A stretch of 64,000 bases of DNA from Actinomycetota bacterium (GTDB lineage Bacteria > Actinomycetota > Acidimicrobiia > Acidimicrobiales > Iamiaceae): NCBI GenBank assembly GCA_016185275.1, contig JACPNX010000002.1:1-64000 (forward strand), written 5' to 3'. Positions within the stretch are counted from its first letter, which is position 1, and each line of letters opens with the position of its first letter. A program made the translations under genes and the position numbers. Shown one piece after another: positions 50,379-59,408 of the stretch. The notes beneath the pieces are model-generated. The model made no database searches and had not been told where the DNA came from. It saw only the letters and a list, made by a program, of their open reading frames with translations.

Positions 50379-51101
50379 TCACCGGTCACGGTCGGGCGGC
50401 AGGCGCAGGCTGTACCCGACACCGCGGACGGTGTGGATGAGCGGCGGATCGGCGTCGTCGATCTTGTGGCGCAGGTAGCTGATGTAGGTCTCGAGCACGC
50501 TGGCGTTGCCGGCGAAGGTGTAGTCCCAGACGTGCTCGAGGATCTGGTCCCGGGTGAGCACGCGGCGGGCATTCGTGAGCAGGTAGTGCAGTAGCCGGTA
50601 CTCCGTCGGTGTCAGCTCGACGAGGCGGCCGGCCCGCCAGACGTCGCGGGTGTCTTCGTCGAGCTCGAGGTCGGCGTAGCTCAGCTTGCGCTCGCCGGGT
50701 CCGTGCGCTCCGGCCCGGCGCAGCACGGCCTTCACCCGCTCGATGAGCTCTTCGATGCTGAAGGGCTTGGTGACGTAGTCGTCGCTGCCGAGGCGGAGGC
50801 CCTCCACCTTGTCGGCCGTGGTGTCGCGCGCGGTCAGGAAGATGATCGGCACCGCGGTCGCCGCGCCCTCCCGCTGGCGGAGGCGGCGGGCCACCTCGAA
50901 CCCGTCGATGTCGGTGAGCATCACGTCGAGGATCAACAGGTCCGGTGGCCGGCGGGCCACGGCCTCGAGCGCGGCCCGGCCCGTGGCGATCCGTTCGACG
51001 TCGAAACCGTTGTAGCCGAGCGCCATGGCGAGGAGCTCGGTGATGTGCTCCTCGTCGTCCACCACCATCACGTGGGGCTGGGAACGGGCGGGGTCTGGCA
51101 C
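50379..51101 (-). CDS. OmpR/PhoB-family response regulator (MprA-like)
   Basis: 240 residues. Receiver domain with VMVVDDEEHITELLAMALG, phospho-Asp in LLILDVMLTDIDG and Lys in DDYVTKPFSIEELIERV; C-terminal winged helix with LTPTEYRLLHYLLTNARRV, WDYTFAGNASVLETYISYLR and RGVGYSLRLP. GTG at 51101 with GAGGAG upstream fits the family N-terminus. Divergent from the histidine kinase at 51433. Sequence style and the downstream protease gene recall MprA of mycobacteria. Confidence 0.93.
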   Translation of the reverse strand: MPDPARSQPHVMVVDDEEHITELLAMALGYNGFDVERIATGRAALEAVARRPPDLLILDVMLTDIDGFEVARRLRQREGAATAVPIIFLTARDTTADKVEGLRLGSDDYVTKPFSIEELIERVKAVLRRAGAHGPGERKLSYADLELDEDTRDVWRAGRLVELTPTEYRLLHYLLTNARRVLTRDQILEHVWDYTFAGNASVLETYISYLRHKIDDADPPLIHTVRGVGYSLRLPPDRDR

Positions 51102-51432
51102 GGGGATGCTCCTCGTCGGCGGGCGACCGGCACGGACGCTACGGCGACGGCCTGCCGGACCGGCGGCCCCAGGAACGGTTCGGAGCGAACTCCAAGCATG
51201 GCCGGAGCGGGCTCTGACGCGAAGCGGCGCATCCTGGCGTTCTGCCGATCCCGATCGACGCCCGAACGCGGGGGACGCGCCGACTCGTGGCCTCGGCCGC
51301 GCCCGAGAGCCGGGAGCCGGCCGGTCGACGCGGCCGGCGGATCGACCTGCGGCCGAGCCGGGGCAGCAGCCCGCGCGCGCGAGGGCCATCGGGCAGGATC
51401 GTGGGCAGCCGCTCCACCCACCGACTGCACCC
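51102..51432. other. 331-bp divergent promoter region
   Basis: Space between the response regulator and its kinase. It should hold both promoters. I see no clear palindrome or direct repeats that would mark the regulator's binding site, and no gene. Confidence 0.5.
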
Positions 51433-52872
51433 ATGACCCTTCGCCTCCGACTCGTGCTCGCCCTCGTGGTGCTGTCGACCGCGGGGCTCGCGGTGTTCGG
51501 GTTCGCCACCTACTCGCTGTACGCGCGCAGCCAGTACCGCCGCCTCGACGACCAGATCCAGGCGTCCACGCCGCTGATCACCAACGCACTCCTGGCGCAG
51601 GCGGGGCTCGCCGCCCCGGGCGACGTACGGGGTGAAGGTCAGAACGGCGCCGGCGCGGCCGGCAACGCCCACGGCGGCGGGCCTCCCGCCGTCGTCCCAC
51701 CCGGCACCTACGGCGAGCTGCGCGCCGGAGACAGCGTGCTCGTGCGCATCCAGGTCATGGACAACGAAGTGGTTCCGAAGATCCCGGCGCGGCTCGGCGA
51801 CGTGGGCGAGAACGGCCGCTACTTCACCGTCGGCTCGGCGCAGGGCTCGGCCGAGTGGCGGGTGTACGCCGCAACGGACCCGTCCATCGGAGGTCGCACC
51901 GTCGTCGTGGCCACCCCGATGACCGAGGTCAGCAGCGCGCTGCGGCGCCTCACCGCGATCGAGGCGGCCGCAGCCGCGACCCTGCTCGCGTTGCTGGCCG
52001 TCGGGGCGTGGATCATCCTGCGCCGCGGGCTGCGGCCGCTGGAGAGCATGGCCACCTCGGCCCGATCGATCGCGGCGGGCGACCTGTCGCTGCGCGTCGC
52101 CCCGGCCGAGGAGCGCACGGAGGTCGGACAGCTCGGCCTGGCCCTCAACACCATGCTCGGCGAGATCGAGCAGGCCTTCCGGGCGCGAGCCGAGACCGAG
52201 CAGCGGCTGCGCCAGTTCCTGGCCGACGCCTCGCACGAGCTGCGGACGCCGCTCACGTCGATCCAGGGGTTCGCCGAGCTGTTCCGCATCGGCCCGGCGG
52301 AGGATCGCATGGAGCTCGCCGTCATCCTGCGGCGCATCGAGGAGGAGTCGGCCCGCATGCGCACCCTCGTGGAGGACCTGCTGCTGCTGGCCCGGCTGGA
52401 CCAGACCCGACCCGCTGAGCGCTCCCCCGTCGACCTCGCCGTCCTCGCCGCCGATGCCTGCTCGGACGCCGTCGCCACCGCGCCCGACCGGCCGATCACC
52501 CTCGACGCGCCGCAGCCGGTCGTGGTGGTCGGCGACGGCCACCACCTGCGCCAGGCCATCGGGAACCTCGTCAGCAACGCCGTGGCCCACACGCCGCCCG
52601 GCACACCCATCGAGGTGGGTGCGCGGGTGGACGGTGGGGATGCGGCCGTCGTGACCGTGCGCGACCACGGCGCTGGACTCGACGGTGAGGCGCTGGCTCA
52701 CGCCTTCGACCGCTTCTGGCGGGCCGACCCGGCGCGGGCCGGGTCGAGTGCCGGGCTGGGTCTGTCGATCGTGGCGGCCATCGCGGAGGAGCACGGAGGC
52801 CGGGCCGCGTGCGCGAACGCCATGGGAGGCGGCGCCCGGTTCGAACTGCGGTTGCCCGTGCGGCAGGGCTGA
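51433..52872 (+). CDS. Membrane histidine kinase (MprB-like)
   Basis: 479 residues. Two membrane helices (LRLVLALVVLSTAGLAVFGF; AAAATLLALLAVGAWIILRR) enclose a Gly-rich periplasmic sensor of about 145 residues. Then HAMP, HisKA with FLADASHELRTPLTSIQGF (His), and HATPase with IGNLVSNAVAHTPPGTP, VRDHGAGL and SAGLGLSIVAAI. Senses an envelope signal and phosphorylates the divergent regulator. ATG 51433 begins the first membrane helix. A serine protease gene follows 94 bp downstream on the same strand, as in mprB-pepD. Confidence 0.93.
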   Translation: MTLRLRLVLALVVLSTAGLAVFGFATYSLYARSQYRRLDDQIQASTPLITNALLAQAGLAAPGDVRGEGQNGAGAAGNAHGGGPPAVVPPGTYGELRAGDSVLVRIQVMDNEVVPKIPARLGDVGENGRYFTVGSAQGSAEWRVYAATDPSIGGRTVVVATPMTEVSSALRRLTAIEAAAAATLLALLAVGAWIILRRGLRPLESMATSARSIAAGDLSLRVAPAEERTEVGQLGLALNTMLGEIEQAFRARAETEQRLRQFLADASHELRTPLTSIQGFAELFRIGPAEDRMELAVILRRIEEESARMRTLVEDLLLLARLDQTRPAERSPVDLAVLAADACSDAVATAPDRPITLDAPQPVVVVGDGHHLRQAIGNLVSNAVAHTPPGTPIEVGARVDGGDAAVVTVRDHGAGLDGEALAHAFDRFWRADPARAGSSAGLGLSIVAAIAEEHGGRAACANAMGGGARFELRLPVRQG

Positions 52873-52966
52873 TCGACGCCGAGCCGCGACCGCGGCGTCA
52901 CAGGTTCCCAGCAACTTCCCAGGGTGCTCGGTCCGGGCTCGGAGCCGCCGGTCGCAGGATCGGCTC

Positions 52967-54001
52967 ATGACCGCTCCCCTCCTGCCGCCGGACCGCTGGA
53001 CCAGCCGCCCCGACGCCCCGCCCCTCTCGGACGCACCCCGCCCGCCGGGCGCGGGGATCGGCAGCCTGGGCGCGGGGATCGGCGGGTCCGGCCCAGGCCC
53101 GGGCGCAGGCAGCCCGGGCGCCGGCGGGGCGGGCACCGGCGGGTCGGGCCCAGGCCCGGGCACCGGCGGGGCGGGCGCCGGGCCCGCGCCGGGTCGCAAC
53201 CGGGGTCGACGACGGCTCCTCGGCGGGCTGGCCGCAGCCGCGATCGTCGCCGCCAGCGGGGTGAGCGGATACGCGGGCGCACACCTGTCCGACCCGAGCG
53301 GTTCGGCCAGCGCCACCCGTCCGACCGCGATCACGCGCGCCAGCGCGTCGCTGGCCGGGGCGCGCCTCGACGTGGCCGCCGCGCTGGCGAAGGTCGAGCC
53401 GGCCGTCGTGTCGATCACCGCGGACGTCACCGTCTCCGACGGCCCCTACTCGCAGCAGGGCCGGTCGGCCGGGACCGGGGTCGTGCTCACGGCCGACGGC
53501 GAGATCGTCACCAACGCCCACGTGATCGAGGGAGCCACGGCGATCTCGGTGCGGGTGCCGGGCCGCTCGACGCCCTTCGTGGCCGACGTGGTCGCCGCCG
53601 ACACCTCGGCCGACCTCGCACTGCTCGAGCTGCGCAATGCGGCAGGTCTCGCCACCGCCTCGCTTGGCCGCTCGTCGAACCTCCAGGTGGGCGACGACGT
53701 CGTCGCCATCGGCAACGCCCTCGCGCTCGACGGCGGGCCCACCGTCACCCGCGGCATCGTGTCCGCCCTCGGCCGCTCCATCCAGACGCAGTCCGGCACC
53801 CTGACCGGGCTGGTGCAGACGGACGCGTCGATCAGCAGCGGCAACTCCGGTGGCCCGCTCGTGAACGCCGCCGGTGAGGTCGTCGGCCTCAACACCGCCG
53901 TCGCGAGCAGCGGCTCGGGGGTGAGCGCCGAGAACATCGGCTTCGCCATCCCGGTCGACACGCTGCGCTCGGTCGTCGCCCGACTGCGGGTCAGCCGTTG
54001 A
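52967..54001 (+). CDS. Trypsin-like serine protease (HtrA/PepD-like, no PDZ)
   Basis: 344 residues. Cytoplasmic Pro/Gly-rich low-complexity segment (about residues 25-75, repeats of GAGIGG and GPGPG), one membrane helix (LLGGLAAAAIVAASGVSGYA), then the protease domain with His in IVTNAHVIEGA, Asp in TSADLALLEL and Ser in SISSGNSGGPLV. The chain ends after the protease fold, so the PDZ domain of HtrA/PepD is missing. Probably an envelope protease in the regulon of the adjacent two-component system. A perfect 19-bp hairpin follows. Confidence 0.9.
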   Translation: MTAPLLPPDRWTSRPDAPPLSDAPRPPGAGIGSLGAGIGGSGPGPGAGSPGAGGAGTGGSGPGPGTGGAGAGPAPGRNRGRRRLLGGLAAAAIVAASGVSGYAGAHLSDPSGSASATRPTAITRASASLAGARLDVAAALAKVEPAVVSITADVTVSDGPYSQQGRSAGTGVVLTADGEIVTNAHVIEGATAISVRVPGRSTPFVADVVAADTSADLALLELRNAAGLATASLGRSSNLQVGDDVVAIGNALALDGGPTVTRGIVSALGRSIQTQSGTLTGLVQTDASISSGNSGGPLVNAAGEVVGLNTAVASSGSGVSAENIGFAIPVDTLRSVVARLRVSR

Positions 54002-54037
54002 CCCTCGGCGTCAACCTCCTGCCCACGCCCTACCGTC

Positions 54038-54078
54038 TCCCGACAGATCCGGCCAACGCTTGGCCGGATCTGTCGGGA
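54038..54078. terminator. Perfect 19-bp stem terminator, bidirectional
   Basis: TCCCGACAGATCCGGCCAA, loop CGC, then its exact complement TTGGCCGGATCTGTCGGGA. It stands 37 nt after the protease stop and 53 nt before the stop of the opposing SDR, so it can end both transcripts. It lacks a T-tract. The stem is longer than most terminators in the window. Confidence 0.85.
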
Positions 54079-54130
54079 ATCGAGAGCGGCGAGGCGATGC
54101 CGGCGCGAAGAGAGGGGGCGCGACCTGCGC

Positions 54131-54964
54131 TCAGATGCCGAGGCCGAGGCGGATCAGGCGGTCCTTGACGGCCGTCGGGGTGAGGGTGCTGCCGAGCAGC
54201 AACGCCTGGGCGTCGAGTCCCACCACGTAGCGGCTGCGGGGCAGGCGGGCGGTCAGCGCGCCGGCGATCACCCGGGCGCACGCCTCCGGGTTGCCCATGA
54301 TCGGCTCGAGGAGCTTCTGGCCCCGGAGCGAGCGGCGGTAGGCATCGCCGTACCGGGACCCGAGCCGCTCACGCTTGTCGATGTCGCGCTCGAACTCCTC
54401 CCAGATGCCGGTCCTGAAGCCACCCGGCTCGACGAGCACCACCCTGATCCCGTCGCCGGCCACCTCCATGCGCAGCGAGTCCGACAGCGCCTCGAGCGCG
54501 TGCTTGGCGCCCGTGTAGTGGCCCGCGAAGGGCGCCGAGGTGCGCCCCGCGATCGAGGACACGTTCAGGATCCGGCCACCTCCGGCCGCCCGCATGGCGG
54601 GCAGCGCCAGCCGGGCGAGACGCACGGGAGCGTGGACCATCGTCTCGAACAGCGCGTGGGCCTCGTCGTCGTCGACGTCCTCGACCGCTCCGGTCACCGC
54701 GTAGCCGGCGTTGTTGACCAGCCCGTACAGGTCGTTCTGGGCCATGACGGTCCTGCAGCGGTCGGCATCGGTGACGTCGAGCAGGATCGTCTCGACCTCC
54801 ACGCCGGCCTCGGCCGCGGCCTCCTCGACGACCTTGGCCTTGGCCTTGGAGCGGACGGTCCCGATGGAGTGGAAGCCGCGGCGGGCCACCTCGATCACGG
54901 TGGCCAACCCGATGCCGGAGTTGGCTCCGGTCGTCAGCACGGCTCGTTCGGGCTGGTCGGCCAT
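54131..54964 (-). CDS. Short-chain dehydrogenase/reductase
   Basis: 277 residues, classical SDR: TTGANSGIGLATVIEVAR (cofactor), NNAGYAVTG, catalytic Ser in ILNVSSIAGRTS and Tyr-Lys in GHYTGAKHALEALSD. NAD(P)-dependent oxidoreductase of unknown substrate. ATG 54964 with GGAGAAG upstream. Ends at the shared terminator with the protease gene; its start faces the G/C homopolymer region and the epimerase at 55190. Confidence 0.92.
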   Translation of the reverse strand: MADQPERAVLTTGANSGIGLATVIEVARRGFHSIGTVRSKAKAKVVEEAAAEAGVEVETILLDVTDADRCRTVMAQNDLYGLVNNAGYAVTGAVEDVDDDEAHALFETMVHAPVRLARLALPAMRAAGGGRILNVSSIAGRTSAPFAGHYTGAKHALEALSDSLRMEVAGDGIRVVLVEPGGFRTGIWEEFERDIDKRERLGSRYGDAYRRSLRGQKLLEPIMGNPEACARVIAGALTARLPRSRYVVGLDAQALLLGSTLTPTAVKDRLIRLGLGI

Positions 54965-55066
54965 CTCGGTGCTTCTCCTCGGATCGGGCCGCACGGGTGC
55001 GACGGGACGGTGCCGTGCCTTCCTACCCGACCGGGCGTCGACCGTCGGGTGCGGCACGGGCGTCGC

Positions 55067-55123
55067 GGGGGGGGGGGGGGGGGGGGGGGGGCACGGGCGT
55101 CGCCGCCGCCCCCCCCCCCCCCC
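55067..55123. repeat. G25 and C15 homopolymer pair
   Basis: A run of 25 G (55067-55091) and a run of 15 C (55109-55123) separated by 17 nt (CACGGGCGTCGCCGCCG). The dodecamer GCACGGGCGTCG occurs on both sides of the G run. The pair can fold into a hairpin or, on the G-strand, a quadruplex. It lies in the divergent promoter region between 54964 and 55190. Run lengths may be affected by sequencing or assembly error. Confidence 0.8.
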
Positions 55124-55189
55124 TGCGACCGCCGCCCCGGGCCGACGAGGCCGAGCAGGCGCACCGCGGGCGATCGGTAACGTGCCCGC

Positions 55190-56251
55190 ATGCCCCCCGA
55201 TGACCACGACGCATCCGGCGCGCCCCCGGTCGGCGCCGACCGCACCGCCGTCGTGACCGGCGCGGCCGGCTGGCTGGGGCAGAACCTCGTGCGGGCCCTC
55301 GCGGCGAGCGGGCGGCGGGTCCGAGCGCTGGTGCAGTCGGCCGACGAGGCGCCCCTGGTGGAGCTGGCCGGGTCCACGGTCGAGGTGATCGTGGGCGACG
55401 TGCGCGACCCCGTGGCGGTCGACCGGCTGGTGGAGGGCACGAGCGGTGCGACGGTCTTCCACGGCGCGGCCGTCATCCACCCACGCCGAGCCGTGCGCGA
55501 CCTGTTCGACGTCAACGTCGGCGGCACGCAGCACGTGCTCGACCGGGCCCGCCGGAGCGGCGCCGCCCGGTTCGTCCACATCTCGTCGAACTCACCGTTC
55601 GGTGCCAACCCGTCGGTCGAGCACCGGTTCGACGAGGACTCACCCGCCAACCCCTATCTGGGCTACGGCGCGTCGAAGCTCGAGGCCGAGGGGCTCGTGC
55701 GGCGAGCGCAGGAGCGGGGCGACGTCGAGACGGTGATCGTCCGTGCGCCCTGGTTCTACGGGCCGTTCCAGCCGGAGCGCCAGAGCCGGTTCTTCTCGGC
55801 GGTGCGCCGGGGCCGCTTCCCGCTCGTGGGCGACGGCCGCCAGCGCCGGTCGCTCGTCTACACCGGCCATCTCGTGCAGGGGCTGCTGCTGGCCGAGTCG
55901 GTGCCCGGCACCGCCGGACGGGCGTACTGGGTGGCCGATGCCGAGCCGTACGAGCTGCGCGCGGTGATCGGTGCGGTGCGCGACGCCTTGACGGCCGAGG
56001 GGCTACCCGTGCGTGCCCGCGCGCCGCGGGTCCCCGTGGCGGCGGCGGCGCTGGCGGCCCGCTTGGACGCCCTGGCCCAGGCGAGGGGTCGCTACGTGCA
56101 GCCGCTGCACGTGCTCGGCGAGCTGAAGGACACGATCGCCTGCGACGTGACCCGGGCGCGCGTTGAGCTCGGCTACGCCCCGACCACGTCACTGGTCGAC
56201 GGCATGCGGGCCAGCGTCCGCTGGGCGCTCGACCGGGGCATCGCGCTGTGA
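55190..56251 (+). CDS. NAD-dependent epimerase/dehydratase 1
   Basis: 353 residues, extended SDR: VVTGAAGWLGQNLVRALAA, FHGAAVIHPRRAVRDLFDVN, catalytic Ser in FVHISSNSPFG and Tyr-Lys in YLGYGASKLEAEGLVRRAQ. It resembles nucleotide-sugar epimerases or 3-beta-hydroxysteroid dehydrogenase-like proteins. Overlaps the next epimerase by 4 nt (GTGA), so both are co-translated and probably act in one pathway. The promoter region contains the G25/C15 tract. Confidence 0.9.
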   Translation: MPPDDHDASGAPPVGADRTAVVTGAAGWLGQNLVRALAASGRRVRALVQSADEAPLVELAGSTVEVIVGDVRDPVAVDRLVEGTSGATVFHGAAVIHPRRAVRDLFDVNVGGTQHVLDRARRSGAARFVHISSNSPFGANPSVEHRFDEDSPANPYLGYGASKLEAEGLVRRAQERGDVETVIVRAPWFYGPFQPERQSRFFSAVRRGRFPLVGDGRQRRSLVYTGHLVQGLLLAESVPGTAGRAYWVADAEPYELRAVIGAVRDALTAEGLPVRARAPRVPVAAAALAARLDALAQARGRYVQPLHVLGELKDTIACDVTRARVELGYAPTTSLVDGMRASVRWALDRGIAL

Positions 56252-57288
56252 GCGCCAAGACGGTGCTCATCACCGGCGGCAGCGGCTACTTCGGCTCGGT
56301 CCTGGCCGAGCAGGCGGCGCAGCGCGGCGACCGGGTCCGCGTGCTCGACGTGAACCCGCCGCCCGACGAGGTCGGCGTCGCGGTCGACGAGTACGTGCCT
56401 GGCGACGTGCGGGACCGCGCCGTCGTGGAGCGGGCCTGCACCGGCGCCGACGTCGTCCTCCACAACGTGGCGCAGGTCCCGCTGGCCCGTGACCGCGACC
56501 TGTTCTGGTCGGTCAACGTGCTCGGCACCGCCAACGTCCTGCTCGCGGCCCGGTCCACCGGCGTGGCCAAGGTCGTGCACACGTCGACCAGTGCGATCTA
56601 CGGGATCCCCGACGCGAACCCGGTCGACGAGACCACGCCACCCCGGCCCCTGGAGGCCTACGGGCGGGCGAAGCTCCACGCCGAGGTGCTGTGCCGGGAC
56701 GCGGCGGCCACGGGCCTCGACGTCACGATCATCCGCCCCCGCACGATCCTCGGCCACGGCCGGCTCGGGATCATGGCCATCCTGTTCGAGTTCGTGGCCG
56801 AGGGGGCACCGGTGTTCGTGCTGGGTGACGGTTCGAACCGGTACCAGTTCGTCCACGCCGCGGACCTCGCCGACGCCTGCCTGCGGGCGGCCGACCGGCC
56901 GGGCCCCGCGTCGTACAACGTCGGCGCCACCGAGTTCGGGACCATGCGAGAGACGTTGGAGGCCCTCGCCGTGCATGCCGGTACCGGCTCGCGGGTGCGC
57001 TCGTTGCCCGCCGGCGCGGCGCGCCTGTCCATGCGGCTGCTCGCGCAGGCGGGGTCGGCCCCGTTCGCGCCGTACCACTGGCTCCTCTACGGCGAGTCCC
57101 TCTGGTTCGACACGACCGCGGCCCGGCGGGACCTCGGCTGGGCGCCGGCCCACTCCAACACCAGCGCGCTGATCGAGTCGTACGAGTGGTTCCTGGCCCA
57201 CCGGTCCTCGCTCGAGGGTGGCGGCCGATCCCACCACCAGTCACCCGCCCGGCTCGGCCTGCTGCGCCTGCTCAAGCGCCTGCCCTGA
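56248..57288 (+). CDS. NAD-dependent epimerase/dehydratase 2
   Basis: 346 residues, extended SDR: VLITGGSGYFGSVLAEQAAQ, HNVAQVPLARDRDLFWSVNV, Ser in VVHTSTSAIYG and Tyr-Lys in LEAYGRAKLHAEVLC. GTG at 56248 overlaps the preceding stop. It is a diverged partner of the first epimerase rather than a recent copy. With it, possible consecutive steps on a sugar or steroid-like ring. Confidence 0.9.
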   Translation: MSAKTVLITGGSGYFGSVLAEQAAQRGDRVRVLDVNPPPDEVGVAVDEYVPGDVRDRAVVERACTGADVVLHNVAQVPLARDRDLFWSVNVLGTANVLLAARSTGVAKVVHTSTSAIYGIPDANPVDETTPPRPLEAYGRAKLHAEVLCRDAAATGLDVTIIRPRTILGHGRLGIMAILFEFVAEGAPVFVLGDGSNRYQFVHAADLADACLRAADRPGPASYNVGATEFGTMRETLEALAVHAGTGSRVRSLPAGAARLSMRLLAQAGSAPFAPYHWLLYGESLWFDTTAARRDLGWAPAHSNTSALIESYEWFLAHRSSLEGGGRSHHQSPARLGLLRLLKRLP

Positions 57289-57326
57289 CGCGCGGGCGCG
57301 GCAGTCCGGGACGGCGCGGGCGCCCA

Positions 57327-57358
57327 CCGTCCCCGTCCCCGTCCCCGTCCCCGTCCCG
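57327..57358. repeat. Tandem CCCCGT repeat
   Basis: About five copies of CCCCGT in the 72-bp space between the convergent epimerase and hydrolase genes. Copy number could vary by slippage; no coding effect. Confidence 0.8.
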
Positions 57359-57360
57359 CG

Positions 57361-58290
57361 TCAGGCGGCCGGGCGATGGGGCTCGGAGTGCTCCCAGTCG
57401 GCCAGCAGGGCCCGCAGCGCGCTCAGCAGCACGAGCGGCTGGTCGAGCATGGCGTGGTGCCCGGCCTCGGGGAGCTCGATCACCGGCGTCACCCGGCCCA
57501 TCGCGTCGTACATCGAGGCGCCGATGTCGCGGGTGACGAGACCGTTCTCCGATCGCAGCAACGCCAACCGGCAGCGGACCCCGGCGAGGTAGGGCAGCGC
57601 GATGCCGCGCATGGACCCGGCGAACTGCAGGAAGACGTTGCGGTCGAACTTCCAGCTCCAGCTGCCGTCGACGCGGCGCAGCGAGTGCCGGGCCACGTGG
57701 CGGACCACGTAGGGCAGGTAGCGCTCCTGCGCGGGAACCGTCCTGAAGTGGGCCATGCCCTCCTCCCGGGTGGCGTAGGCGCGGGGCCGACCGAACGCCT
57801 CCTTCAGGCGGTACGAGGTCACCTCGGGGTCGGGCTGGGTCACCGGCGAGTCGCAGACCACGACGCCGGCCAGCGAGTCGCCGTGGATGGCGGCCGTCCC
57901 GATGGTGACGAACCCACCCATGCTGTGGCCGACGACGACCGGGCGACCGGCGATCCCTGCACCTTCGGCGGTGGCCACCACCTCCTCGGTCCACTGCTCG
58001 AGGCTGTAGGCCTGCCGGTGCCCGCTGTCGCCGTGGCCCGACAGGTCGACGGCTGCGACCCGCAGGTCGCCGGCGAAGGTGGCCGCCACGTGCGTCCACC
58101 AGTGGGCGTGCGCGCCGCCGCCGTGCACGAAGACGACGCCCCGCCGGCCCGGGCGGCCCCAGGCGAGGTGGTGGATGCGACACCCGCCGACCTCGACCTC
58201 GCCCTCGTCCATCGGGACGCTCAGCGCCCGGTCGAACCAGGCCGGTGCTCCGGCCACCTCCTCCACGGCACCGTCCACGGCGTCGTCCAC
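57361..58290 (-). CDS. Alpha/beta hydrolase
   Basis: 309 residues. Fold motifs: VVFVHGGGAHAHWWTHVA, VAAVDLSGHGDSGHRQAYS, nucleophile elbow VVVGHSMGGFVTIGTAA and His near ELPEAGHHAMLDQP. Complete Ser-Asp-His expected. Start is a GTG at 58290; the first 35 residues are acidic and weakly conserved. Substrate unknown. It runs convergent with the second epimerase. Confidence 0.9.
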   Translation of the reverse strand: MDDAVDGAVEEVAGAPAWFDRALSVPMDEGEVEVGGCRIHHLAWGRPGRRGVVFVHGGGAHAHWWTHVAATFAGDLRVAAVDLSGHGDSGHRQAYSLEQWTEEVVATAEGAGIAGRPVVVGHSMGGFVTIGTAAIHGDSLAGVVVCDSPVTQPDPEVTSYRLKEAFGRPRAYATREEGMAHFRTVPAQERYLPYVVRHVARHSLRRVDGSWSWKFDRNVFLQFAGSMRGIALPYLAGVRCRLALLRSENGLVTRDIGASMYDAMGRVTPVIELPEAGHHAMLDQPLVLLSALRALLADWEHSEPHRPAA

Positions 58291-58344
58291 GGCCGGTGAC
58301 GCTACGACGTGGGGGTCACCGGCCGGCCCAGGTCGGGGATGGGT

Positions 58345-59298
58345 TCAGGGATGGAACGGGCGCAGGCCGTCCTCGGGCACACGGCCCAGCCGCCCGGACT
58401 GGAAGTCGTCCACCGCCTGGACGAGCTCGGCACGGGTGTTCATCACGAACGGGCCGTACGCGGCGACCGGCTCGCGCAGCGGTCGCCCGCCGAGCACCAT
58501 GACGTCGAGACCCCGATCCCGGCTCCCTCCGAGCGACAGGGCGTCGCCGGGCCCGAACACGGCGAGCTGGCCGGCCTCCACCGGTCGCCGCTCGGCTCCC
58601 AGCGTGCCCGCGCCCGACAGCACGTAGGCCAGCGCGTTGAAGCCTGGCGGCCACGGCAGGGTCGTCTGCGCGCCCGCGGACACGGTCACGTGGGCGACGG
58701 TGATGGGCGTGTACGTGGCGCCCGGGCCGCGGTGACCGCCGAGCTCACCGGCGATGAGGCGCACGAGCGCGCCGCCATCGGCCGACGAGAGCAGCTGCAC
58801 GTTCGCCGCTTCGAGGTTCTGGTACCGCGGTGCCACCATCTTCTGGGCCGCCGGGAGGTTCACCCAGAGCTGGATCCCGTGGAAGCGACCGCCCGACAGC
58901 ACGAGCTGCTCCGGAGGCGTCTCGATGTGGAGGATGCCGCCTCCGGCCGTCATCCACTGGGTCGCCCCGTCGGTGATGACGCCGCCGCCGCCGTGTGAGT
59001 CCTGGTGGAGGAAGGTGCCGTCGAGCATGTACGTCACGGTCTCGAAGCCCCGGTGGGGGTGCCAGTCGGTACCTCGCGGCTCGCCCGGCGCGTAGTCGAC
59101 CTCGCCCATCTCGTCCATGTGGAGGAAGGGGTCGAGCTGCGACAGGTCGACGCCGGCGAAGGCGCGGCGCACCGGAAACCCGAGACCCTCGTGGCCCCGG
59201 GGCGCGGTGGTGACGGAGCGGACCGGGCGCGAGACGGCGTCCGGCCCTGGAGTCTCGATCTTGGTGAGGCTCAGGGTGTCAGCGGTGACGGCGGGCAT
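58345..59298 (-). CDS. Pirin-family bicupin
   Basis: 317 residues. Pirin N-terminal cupin with DPFLHMDEMGEVDYAPG, HPHRGFETVTYMLDGTFLHQ and DGATQWMTAGGGILHIE, carrying the metal-binding His residues and Glu; a second cupin follows (AGAQTTLPWPPGFNALAYVL). Pirins can act as quercetin 2,3-dioxygenases or redox-linked regulators. ATG 59298 has GGAGGAAG upstream. It is 54 bp upstream of the hydrolase at 58290 on the same strand. Confidence 0.93.
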   Translation of the reverse strand: MPAVTADTLSLTKIETPGPDAVSRPVRSVTTAPRGHEGLGFPVRRAFAGVDLSQLDPFLHMDEMGEVDYAPGEPRGTDWHPHRGFETVTYMLDGTFLHQDSHGGGGVITDGATQWMTAGGGILHIETPPEQLVLSGGRFHGIQLWVNLPAAQKMVAPRYQNLEAANVQLLSSADGGALVRLIAGELGGHRGPGATYTPITVAHVTVSAGAQTTLPWPPGFNALAYVLSGAGTLGAERRPVEAGQLAVFGPGDALSLGGSRDRGLDVMVLGGRPLREPVAAYGPFVMNTRAELVQAVDDFQSGRLGRVPEDGLRPFHP

Positions 59299-59408
59299 CG
59301 GCTTCCTCCAGTTATCTGCGCGAGCAAGTACCTCAACCGGGTGCGGCGGCCGGTTGTTCCGCCGAAGCACGGCGCCGGTTGATCGATCCACCTGGCACGC
59401 GCGGCCCG

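Noticed and set aside
53035..53190. GGCGGG-rich repeats as a regulatory or CRISPR-like array
   Set aside because: They code in frame for the Gly/Pro-rich arm of the serine protease.
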